Assembly (NCBI GenBank): GCA_017744515.1
Contig: JAGIBF010000059.1
Location: 217 to 49,481 of the forward strand
DNA length: 49,265 bases
Source: Niastella sp.
GTDB taxonomy: Bacteria > Bacteroidota > Bacteroidia > Chitinophagales > Chitinophagaceae
Direction: 5' to 3'
Numbering within the stretch: the first letter of the stretch is position 1; every line of letters begins with the position of its first letter. The notes beneath the pieces were generated by a model. It had not been told where the DNA came from, made no database searches, and was given only the letters and a program-made list of their open reading frames with translations. Of the stretch, positions 8,527 through 14,652 are shown in pieces. Made by a program: the position numbers and the translations under genes.

Positions 8527-8560
8527 TCGGAAAGTCCGGAAGTTAGTAAAGTCCGGAAGA
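8525..8560. repeat. Octad array after aroE (left arm)
   Basis: Units AGTCGGAA, AGTCCGGA, AGTTAGTA and then AAGTCCGGA run on from the aroE stop codon. A reverse-complement set lies at 8590-8620, so the convergent gap can fold into a long imperfect hairpin serving both genes. Confidence 0.65.
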
Positions 8561-8589
8561 CTAAAGCTGCTTTGATTGGACAAATGCTT

Positions 8590-8620
8590 CTTGCCGACTT
8601 TCGGACTTTACTGTCTTTCG
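8590..8620. repeat. Octad array at the end of the thioesterase gene (right arm)
   Basis: Read on the minus strand it contains AGTAAAGTCCGAAAGTCGG, the same unit type as at 8525-8560. The array overlaps the last codons (ERQ-stop) of the minus-strand gene. Confidence 0.6.
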
Positions 8621-9051
8621 GCCCCTGTTAGCTTTAATCGTACTTCTTCCGGAATGGCCGCTACTTTTTTCTTTGCGTAGTCATAACAAACCATACCTGT
8701 TTTGGCGGCGGCTACCAATACTGTTTTCTCACTTGTTTCTTTTTCCAGTTTGTAATAGAGTTCGAATGCTATTTTGGAGAATTCGGTCGCTACTACCGAT
8801 ACTTTTACCTGATCGGCATAGAATAGTTCCTGTTTGAACTCGATGCCTACATCGCTCATGATCACTCCAAGGCCGGCCATATTCAATTCGCCATAGCCAT
8901 GATGTTGCATGAACTGTACTCTTGCTTCGTGTATGATGGAAAGGATGGTGTCGTTGCCGACATGTCCGCCATAGTTGAGGTCTGTAATTCGGATGGGTAT
9001 GGTTGTCGTAAATGTGAATTGTTCAGGAAGGTCGACTTTGATGCGTGCCAT
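8608..9051 (-). CDS. Acyl-CoA thioesterase, 4HBT/YbgC-type hotdog protein
   Basis: A 147-residue single hotdog-fold protein. The segment RITDLNYGGHVGNDTILSIIHEAR matches the 4HBT signature with its catalytic-type Asp and the central long helix. Such enzymes hydrolyse acyl-CoA thioesters in the cytoplasm; the chain-length preference is unknown. The frame is open further upstream to 9216, but the alignable fold begins at MARIKVDLPEQF and the extra stretch runs antiparallel into the end of the anti-sigma gene, so 9051 is chosen. It lies downstream of the sigma/anti-sigma pair on the same strand and may be co-transcribed. Confidence 0.85.
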   Translation of the reverse strand: MARIKVDLPEQFTFTTTIPIRITDLNYGGHVGNDTILSIIHEARVQFMQHHGYGELNMAGLGVIMSDVGIEFKQELFYADQVKVSVVATEFSKIAFELYYKLEKETSEKTVLVAAAKTGMVCYDYAKKKVAAIPEEVRLKLTGAERQ

Positions 9052-9098
9052 GAATTTTTGTTCGTGTGAATCGTAAAGTTCGTGTTTTTCCCGCTGTC

Positions 9099-10019
9099 TT
9101 ATTGTTCTGCTATCAGCTCTTTCAATGTCAGTATGTCCAGAAAGTTGTTGGCTGTGGGGGCGAAGGATGCCTGCTGCATGAGTTTGGCGCGCCATTGGCT
9201 GAAGCGGCTCTTCCATATATTGTTTTCCCGTATCACTGCATCGAAGTATTCGGCAGGATCGGTAGCTGCATTCAGGTCTGTCAACACCGGCAGAAACTTG
9301 GCGGAGATGCGTGTTTGTTCTCCGTTGGGGCAGGTGATGATGATGTAGTTGTTATCGCGTGTAATGATCAGGCTTTTGTCCATGATCACATTGCCGTTGG
9401 CATCTTTGATAAGGGGTGCTTTAATGCCATTGCGTGCCGTGGTGACCTGGGCACGCAAGCCATCTATTTCAGCATGTTGAATGTCATCCATCGGATCTAT
9501 CTCTGGCATGGTATTGCTCACATAATTGGTGTTCAATGCTTCGGTGACATTTACGCGGCGGGCAACATTAATGGTTGTGCGACGGCGACCTCCAATGGAT
9601 GCATCGATAGCAGGCAGTGAGGGCTGTACCTGCACGTCATTATTGGGAGTATTATTATTGGGTGTTGTTGGTTCCTGCGTACGCTGCACAATGTTTGTGT
9701 TGTCCGGAGCGCTGTTCAGGAAGTTCCAGGTAAGGAAGCCAACGATGGCCAGTACAGCTGCCGCTATGGCCACTTTACGAAAGGGCAGGCGAATAACTTT
9801 GGCGGGTGCTTCCTGTGGTGCTGGCGTGATCTGGAGGGCCAGGGCAATATGATCCCAGGCGGCGGATGGGGGTGGTGTTTCCCAATCGTATAGTTTTTCT
9901 GCGATCTTGCTTTCGCTGGCATCAAATTCTGTGTCGAGACGGGTGCTAATAGTTTCCCAAGCGCCAGGTGGCGGTGCTGCTTCGAGGTTGAGGAGGATAT
10001 GTTGTACGTTGGCAGACAT
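9099..10019 (-). CDS. Putative membrane anti-sigma factor paired with the ECF sigma gene
   Basis: A 306-residue protein with one transmembrane helix at about 82-101 (KVAIAAAVLAIVGFLTWNFL). The cytoplasmic N-terminus carries two copies of a PPPxxAWxxI motif (near residues 16-25 and 49-58). The periplasmic part has a low-complexity Asn/Thr/Pro linker and a mixed C-terminal domain. The ATG follows the sigma-factor stop codon after a single base, so the pair is translationally coupled. This gene order and topology point to an anti-sigma factor, although no classical zinc anti-sigma motif is visible. The signal sensed is unknown. Confidence 0.7.
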   Translation of the reverse strand: MSANVQHILLNLEAAPPPGAWETISTRLDTEFDASESKIAEKLYDWETPPPSAAWDHIALALQITPAPQEAPAKVIRLPFRKVAIAAAVLAIVGFLTWNFLNSAPDNTNIVQRTQEPTTPNNNTPNNDVQVQPSLPAIDASIGGRRRTTINVARRVNVTEALNTNYVSNTMPEIDPMDDIQHAEIDGLRAQVTTARNGIKAPLIKDANGNVIMDKSLIITRDNNYIIITCPNGEQTRISAKFLPVLTDLNAATDPAEYFDAVIRENNIWKSRFSQWRAKLMQQASFAPTANNFLDILTLKELIAEQ

Positions 10020-10020
10020 A

Positions 10021-10599
10021 TTAGCGGGTATAGGACTTTTTGGTATCGCTTAAGTATTGCGTGATCTTCTTTTGTAATATCGACTTGGCCCGGGCCAGTT
10101 GCGACTTGCTGGTTCCTTCACTGATACCCAACATTTCTCCGATCTCTTTGTGTGAATATCCTTCTACTACGTACAGGTTGAACACTGTGCGGTAGCCGGG
10201 TGAAAGTTCCTGAACAAGGTTTATAATATCTTTTTCTGCCAGACTATCAAGTGCTGTTATATCCGCATCTTCTATCGTATTTTCTTCTTTTTCACTTACG
10301 CTGGATAGCTGGGCCGTTTTTTTACGGAAGTGTTCAATAGAGGTGTTTACAAACACTCTTCTGACCCATCCTTCAAATGACCCTTCTGCCCGGAAGCGAT
10401 GCAGGTTTTTGTATACCTTGATAAATCCTTCCTGCAAGAGGTCCTGGGCATCATTTGTATTATTGGCATAGCGTAGGCACACGGCATACATTTTAGGAGC
10501 AAACCTGCGGTACAGCTCTTCCTGCATACGCCTGTCGCCCGCAATACTGCCCTTTATCAAGTCGGATTCAGTGATGTTATAGTTGCTTTTTTGATCCAA
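10021..10599 (-). CDS. RNA polymerase ECF-type sigma factor
   Basis: A 192-residue sigma-70 family protein with region 2 (NDAQDLLQEGFIKVYKNLHRF, then GSFEGWVRRVFVNTSIEHFRKK) and region 4 with its helix-turn-helix (LSPGYRTVFNLYVVEGYSHKEIGEMLGISEGTSKSQLARAK). Regions 1.1 and 3 are absent, as in ECF factors. It recruits RNA polymerase to a small regulon in response to a cue relayed by the anti-sigma protein encoded one base downstream. The DAEN-like acidic patch between regions 2 and 4 (EKEENTIEDAD) is a variable linker. The regulon cannot be read from this window. Confidence 0.93.
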   Translation of the reverse strand: MDQKSNYNITESDLIKGSIAGDRRMQEELYRRFAPKMYAVCLRYANNTNDAQDLLQEGFIKVYKNLHRFRAEGSFEGWVRRVFVNTSIEHFRKKTAQLSSVSEKEENTIEDADITALDSLAEKDIINLVQELSPGYRTVFNLYVVEGYSHKEIGEMLGISEGTSKSQLARAKSILQKKITQYLSDTKKSYTR

Positions 10600-10654
10600 A
10601 TTTTAATATAATAATATGAATTTGTGCGCTGGGGCTATTATTCAACAGGCTATA

Positions 10655-11245
10655 TTAAGCTTGTTGCACCACTTGCTGCAAAAAAGAAACCAGCTTGTCT
10701 GCCGCCTTTTTCCGGTGGCTATACTGTCCTTTTTCCTCCAGGGTCATTTCGGCAAAAGTACGGGTACTTCCTTCGGGAACAAAAACGGGGTCATATCCAA
10801 AGCCTCCGGCTCCTCTTTTATCGTGGATGATCGTCCCTTCACATATGCCTTCAAACAAGTATTCCTGATCTCCCCACACTAAGGATATTACAGTACGGAA
10901 ACGGGCTGTACGTTGGGGATTATCTCCCAATTTGCCCAACAGTTTTTCAATATTCTTATCGAATGCTTTGTCTTCTCCTGCATACCGGGCGCTTTTTACA
11001 CCTGGCTCTCCATTCAACGCGTCTACTTCGAGGCCAGTATCTTCACTGAAGCAATTCTTTCCGGTGAGTTGTTGTATAGTACGGGACTTCTGTGTGGCAT
11101 TGGCTTCGAGCGTATCATAAGGTTCAGGAATATCGATGTCGATGCCTGCTGCTTTCAGGCTGATCACCGTGAGCTTGTGGCCGATGGCCGCCTGTATCTC
11201 CTGCACCTTGTGGGCATTGTTGGTAGCGAAAATAAGTGTAAGCAT
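10655..11245 (-). CDS. rdgB: Non-canonical purine NTP pyrophosphatase (RdgB/HAM1)
   Basis: It hydrolyses dITP, XTP and related nucleotides to monophosphates, keeping deaminated purines out of DNA and RNA. The 196-residue length is standard. Family motifs are visible: the N-terminal FATNNAHKVQEI, the acidic FSEDTGLEVDALNGEPGVKSARYAG with the catalytic Asp, GFGYDPVF, and the C-terminal SHRKKA. The ATG at 11245 gives MLTLIFATNN. It is on the minus strand between the sigma gene and an unknown gene, from which it is separated by two inverted heptad arrays. Confidence 0.95.
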   Translation of the reverse strand: MLTLIFATNNAHKVQEIQAAIGHKLTVISLKAAGIDIDIPEPYDTLEANATQKSRTIQQLTGKNCFSEDTGLEVDALNGEPGVKSARYAGEDKAFDKNIEKLLGKLGDNPQRTARFRTVISLVWGDQEYLFEGICEGTIIHDKRGAGGFGYDPVFVPEGSTRTFAEMTLEEKGQYSHRKKAADKLVSFLQQVVQQA

Positions 11246-11251
11246 AATATG

Positions 11252-11286
11252 TTCCGGGTTTTGTATTTCGTGTTTGGGGTTCTTCA
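11252..11286. repeat. Five-unit heptad array (left arm), upstream of rdgB
   Basis: Five consecutive 7-bp units: TTCCGGG, TTTTGTA, TTTCGTG, TTTGGGG and TTCTTCA. They occupy exactly 35 bp. The reverse-complement family lies at 11340-11374. The two arrays share a perfect 11-bp inverted repeat, GTTCCGGGTTT at 11251-11261 against AAACCCGGAAC at 11352-11362. Confidence 0.7.
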
Positions 11287-11339
11287 GATATAAGAGCGTA
11301 ACAAGTTATTAGTTTTTTAGGCTGCGATAGCAACGCAAA

Positions 11340-11374
11340 ACCTTAAACTCCAAACCCGGAACTTTATACTCCAA
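11340..11374. repeat. Five-unit heptad array (right arm)
   Basis: Units ACCTTAA, ACTCCAA, ACCCGGA, ACTTTAT and ACTCCAA fill exactly 35 bp. The last two overlap the 3' end of the minus-strand gene at 11364-12056. Confidence 0.7.
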
Positions 11375-12056
11375 ATATCTTCTTCAGGTTATCCCACAGT
11401 CTTCGCTTCAGCAATTTTCCTTCTTCTGTTTCCTGGTTCAGCTCTTCCAATGGTGGCGTGTACAGGTAGGTTGTTCCTGCATATTCCTGTGGTTTGAACA
11501 TGGGGAAGGAGAGGGGCAGGCCTGTTGTTTCGGGACTGATGCCAAACAAGAGTACCTGTTTGGGGTATAATTGTTCTTTCAGCTGATTGATCTCTACTTT
11601 ACGGCTGGCGTCGTTCACGATGGCTACATCGCCAAGGTTGAGTTTGCAGGCGCCCAGCATCTTCGTCAGCAACTGCAGGTGTTGTTCCGGCAGGAATGCT
11701 TCTCCCTCGAACTGCACGATGACGGTAACGTGCTGCTGGTTTTTGCCGAGGAACTTGTAGGCAGCAGTGTCGGTTGCTGCCGGCTGGGCTGCTGGTTTTA
11801 CTGCCGGGGCAGCGGGCTGTGTTGCTTCGGCAGGCGCTGTTGCTGCCGTAGTTGTTACCGGCGGGGGTGGCGGGATTGAATCCTGCCTTTCCTGCACAGG
11901 GGGAGTCGCTATCGTCCTGGCTTCAACAGGCGCCGGGGCCGGCTCAGGCGCAAACGTTACGCCTCCTTCCACGGCTTTCCCTTCTCCCTGCACTATGGCC
12001 TTTTTGTAGAGCCCGGCAATGACTATTCCCGGCAACTGAATATTAAAGGATGACAT
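11364..12056 (-). CDS. Unknown protein with Pro/Ala-rich linker and a conserved-looking C-terminal domain
   Basis: A 230-residue product with three parts: a short N-terminal segment (SSFNIQLPGIVIAGLYKKAIV), a low-complexity Pro/Ala/Thr linker (about 35-100), and a folded C-terminal domain of about 130 residues with YPKQVLLFGISPE near the middle and LLKRRLWDNLKKIFGV at the end. There is no signal peptide. The strand-helix order and the closing LW helix faintly recall small clamp-loader psi (HolD) or uracil-DNA-glycosylase-like folds, but I cannot assign a family. The ATG at 12056 is preferred to an upstream in-frame start that would add a basic stretch (MLVRYKSRKVEEQK). Confidence 0.6.
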   Translation of the reverse strand: MSSFNIQLPGIVIAGLYKKAIVQGEGKAVEGGVTFAPEPAPAPVEARTIATPPVQERQDSIPPPPPVTTTAATAPAEATQPAAPAVKPAAQPAATDTAAYKFLGKNQQHVTVIVQFEGEAFLPEQHLQLLTKMLGACKLNLGDVAIVNDASRKVEINQLKEQLYPKQVLLFGISPETTGLPLSFPMFKPQEYAGTTYLYTPPLEELNQETEEGKLLKRRLWDNLKKIFGV

Positions 12057-12108
12057 AATAATATTATTTAATAGCTTCTGTTCTTCAACTTTCCTTGACT
12101 TGTATCGC

Positions 12109-12124
12109 ACTAACAATTGTTAGT
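12109..12124. promoter_or_regulatory. Perfect 16-bp palindrome between divergent genes
   Basis: ACTAACAATTGTTAGT is its own reverse complement. It lies in the 136-bp divergent gap between the unknown gene and ilvE, upstream of the ilvE promoter. It could be an operator for a dimeric regulator, or it may be chance. Confidence 0.35.
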
Positions 12125-12140
12125 AATTTATGCCTGGATT

Positions 12141-12172
12141 TTTTGCAGGCAAAAACTTTAATTGTTTCTTTG
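12141..12172 (+). promoter_or_regulatory. Putative promoter of ilvE
   Basis: TTTTG (12141-12145) is followed by 19 bp and TTTCTTTG (12165-12172), one base from the TAnnTTTG consensus with standard spacing. The ilvE ATG is 21 bp downstream of the -7 element. Confidence 0.5.
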
Positions 12173-12192
12173 TGGCTCAAAAATACTGGATT

Positions 12193-13257
12193 ATGATCGA
12201 TGCTTATAGTATACCTGTGACAAAAATTGAGCGGAGTAAATTGAATGATATTCCATTGGAAAACATTCCTTTCGGTAAATATTTCACTGACCACATGCTG
12301 GAGGCTGATTATGAGAATGGTGAGTGGAAGAATGTAGAGATCAAGCCTTATCAGCCGTTGGTATTGAGCCCTGCCCTGGCTTCCCTGCACTATGGTCAGG
12401 CTATTTTTGAAGGTATTAAAGCTTACCGCACTGAAGCTGGCGAGGCTTATATTTTCCGTCCCCAGGATAATTTCAAGCGTTTTAATATATCTGCTACCCG
12501 GATGCAAATGCCGGAAGTGCCTGAAGAGCTTTTCATGGAGGGTATGCGTCAGCTGATCCAGCTGGACAAGAACTGGATCCCTGCCAGGAAGGACCACTCT
12601 TTATATGTTCGTCCTTTCATGTTTTCCACTGACGAGGTGATTGGTGTAAAGCCCTCAGATACTTATAAATTCATGATCATCCTTAGCCCGACAGGTCCTT
12701 ATTATGCGGCTCCTGCGCGGATTTATGTGGAAGAGAAATATACGCGTGCTGCTCCCGGTGGTGTAGGCTATGCAAAGGTGGCTGGTAACTACGGCGCCAG
12801 CATGATGGTGACTGCCGAGGCCAAGAGCAAGGGTTATGACCAGGTGTTGTGGACTGATGCTGTGGAGCATAAGTATGTTCAGGAGATCGGTACCATGAAC
12901 GTGTTCTTCATCGTGGGCAACAAGGCGCTTACGCCTGACCTGGGTGCTGGTACTATTCTGGCCGGGGTGACCCGCGACACTGCGATCACTATTTTGCGTG
13001 AAATGGGTTTAACCGTGGAGGAAAGGCCTGTGAATATTGAAGAAATGATCGAGGCTTATAAGGCTGGCCAGCTCCGGGAAGTGTTTGGTACCGGTACGGC
13101 TGCTACGATTTCGCCTATTAAAGAGCTGAAATACAAAGATTTTGTGATGACCTTCAATGTGGATGAGTGGACAACTGCGCCTGAAATGAAGCGTCGTTTG
13201 GATGATATCCGCGAGGGTAGAACGGCTGATAATCACGGCTGGATGTACAAGATTTAG
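12193..13257 (+). CDS. ilvE: Branched-chain amino acid aminotransferase
   Basis: A PLP-dependent class IV (fold IV) enzyme that transfers the amino group between glutamate and the 2-oxo acids of leucine, isoleucine and valine. The 354-residue length and layout match the eukaryote-like BCAT II type, with LHYGQAIFEGIKAYR and YVRPFMFS in the small domain. The PLP-Lys region is GYAKVAGNYGAS (Lys195), and EVFGTGTAATISPI binds the cofactor phosphate. The ATG at 12193 (MIDAYSIPVTKIERSKL) gives the family N-terminus; the frame is open to 12130, but that part overlaps the promoter. It is divergent from the unknown gene and followed by the rpsL promoter. Confidence 0.95.
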   Translation: MIDAYSIPVTKIERSKLNDIPLENIPFGKYFTDHMLEADYENGEWKNVEIKPYQPLVLSPALASLHYGQAIFEGIKAYRTEAGEAYIFRPQDNFKRFNISATRMQMPEVPEELFMEGMRQLIQLDKNWIPARKDHSLYVRPFMFSTDEVIGVKPSDTYKFMIILSPTGPYYAAPARIYVEEKYTRAAPGGVGYAKVAGNYGASMMVTAEAKSKGYDQVLWTDAVEHKYVQEIGTMNVFFIVGNKALTPDLGAGTILAGVTRDTAITILREMGLTVEERPVNIEEMIEAYKAGQLREVFGTGTAATISPIKELKYKDFVMTFNVDEWTTAPEMKRRLDDIREGRTADNHGWMYKI

Positions 13258-13316
13258 GGCTTTTTGCAGGAGTTATCCACATAATCAGGGAGAATTCCTC
13301 AAAATCTTAAGGAAGA

Positions 13317-13348
13317 TTTGGTATTTAATGGGCTGAGGTTTACCTTTG
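13317..13348 (+). promoter_or_regulatory. Promoter of rpsL-rpsG
   Basis: TTTG (13317-13320), a 20-bp spacer and TACCTTTG (13341-13348) form a near-ideal Bacteroidota housekeeping promoter, 25 bp before the rpsL start codon. Confidence 0.8.
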
Positions 13349-13373
13349 CCGTCCCAAAAATAAAAGGTTCAGA

Positions 13374-13754
13374 ATGCCTACAATTCAACAATTGGTAAGA
13401 AAAGGAAGAGAGATCATCAAGGCCAAGAGCAAGTCAAGGGCTTTGGATAGCTGTCCGTTCCGTCGCGGTGTTTGCACCCGTGTATATACAACTACTCCCA
13501 AAAAGCCTAACTCGGCTTTGCGTAAGGTAGCTAAGGTACGTTTAACGAATAAGGTAGAGGTGATTGCCTATATACCCGGTGAAGGTCATAACCTGCAGGA
13601 GCACTCCATTGTGTTGGTTCGTGGCGGTCGTGTGAAGGATTTACCAGGTGTACGTTACCATATCGTTCGCGGTAGCCTTGATACTGCCGGTGTGAAGGAT
13701 CGTAAGAAGAGCCGTTCCAAATACGGTACTAAACGTGAAAAGGCTAAGAAATAA
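13374..13754 (+). CDS. rpsL: 30S ribosomal protein S12
   Basis: S12 lies at the decoding centre of the small subunit. The 126-residue protein carries TPKKPNSALRK with Lys43 and GGRVKDLPGVRYH with Lys88 and Asp89. These are the wild-type residues at the positions where streptomycin-resistance changes arise in other bacteria. It is the first gene of a two-gene str-type operon with rpsG. fusA is about 8 kb away rather than adjacent, and tuf is not in the window. Confidence 0.99.
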   Translation: MPTIQQLVRKGREIIKAKSKSRALDSCPFRRGVCTRVYTTTPKKPNSALRKVAKVRLTNKVEVIAYIPGEGHNLQEHSIVLVRGGRVKDLPGVRYHIVRGSLDTAGVKDRKKSRSKYGTKREKAKK

Positions 13755-13851
13755 TAATCGCGTATTACGCGGATTGTTAAGATCTCTTACAGATAAAAAA
13801 TACAAGGACAGGCCGGCCAAATCCGGTTAGTCCATCAAATCAGCGATAACA

Positions 13852-14319
13852 ATGAGGAAGACTAAAGCCAAAAAAATTGCCCCGGCTCCAGACGCAAAAT
13901 ATAATGATGCACTGGTTACCCGTTTTGTAAACAACCTGATGTGGGAGGGCAAAAAGAATACGGCATTCACCATTTTCTATGATGCTATGGATCGTATTTC
14001 CAAGCAAACCGGTGAGAATGGTTATGAAATATGGAAAAAAGCTTTATCCAACGTTACTCCGGCGGTAGAAGTACGCAGCCGTCGTATCGGTGGTGCTACT
14101 TTCCAAATTCCTGCTGAAGTACGTGCAGACAGGAAAATATCCCTGAGCATCAAGTGGCTTATTCGCTATAGCCGTGACAGGAATGGTCGTAGCATGGCTG
14201 AGAAGCTGGCTAACGAAGTTCTGGCTGCTGCCAAGGGTGAAGGTGGTGCTTTCAAGAAGAAGGAAGATACGCACCGTATGGCTGAAGCCAACAAGGCTTT
14301 CGCTCACTTTAAAGTATAA
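13852..14319 (+). CDS. rpsG: 30S ribosomal protein S7
   Basis: A 155-residue primary 16S-rRNA-binding protein of the 30S head. Typical segments are RFVNNLMWEGKKNTAFTIFYDAMD and GGATFQIPAEVRADRK, which contacts the mRNA exit region. It follows rpsL after 97 bp and ends the transcript at a strong intrinsic terminator 24 bp downstream. Confidence 0.99.
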   Translation: MRKTKAKKIAPAPDAKYNDALVTRFVNNLMWEGKKNTAFTIFYDAMDRISKQTGENGYEIWKKALSNVTPAVEVRSRRIGGATFQIPAEVRADRKISLSIKWLIRYSRDRNGRSMAEKLANEVLAAAKGEGGAFKKKEDTHRMAEANKAFAHFKV

Positions 14320-14343
14320 TCTGCCGGGCAGATCATCATATTC

Positions 14344-14375
14344 AAAGGCCATCCCATATATGGGATGGCCTTTTT
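14344..14375 (+). terminator. Intrinsic terminator of rpsL-rpsG
   Basis: AAAGGCCATCCCAT and ATGGGATGGCCTTT form a nearly perfect long stem with a minimal loop, followed by TTTTT. This confirms that fusA is not part of this transcript. Confidence 0.9.
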
Positions 14376-14652
14376 CATGCCCCAACATATCAAGTTATTC
14401 ACATTTATATTACTCCTTCCGAAATTTAATCTCCCGCTTAAGGGAGTGCCTGCATCCGGCCTAAAGCTGCTATTAATCAATGGTTCTGTGTATTAATGAA
14501 TGGCTTCATGTGTTATTAACCGGCACATGACAAATGTCATTTTATTAATAACTTATCCATACTGGCTTGCATTAATGCCTAAAACCTATTTACTTTATCT
14601 CGTATTTATTGAGATCATATCCTATAGAAAAATAATCCGAAATCGTACCCTA
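14376..14652 (+). other. Upstream region of the surface-protein gene
   Basis: This 277-bp AT-rich stretch holds no convincing gene. It contains a small hairpin (CTCCC/GGGAG at 14431-14446) and an inverted repeat, ATGACA-AA-TGTCAT, at 14527-14540 that could be an operator. The reading frame of the surface protein is open through part of it, but the translated stretch lacks a signal peptide in the right place. No clear TAnnTTTG promoter was found. Confidence 0.4.

Noticed and set aside
13273..13281. Perfect DnaA-box word TTATCCACA
   Set aside because: A single copy with no cluster of boxes, no AT-rich unwinding region and no dnaA or dnaN nearby; not an origin.
14500..14652. Upstream ATG start for the surface protein
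   Set aside because: It would place the signal peptide about 50 residues inside the protein; the start at 14653 gives a normal signal peptide.
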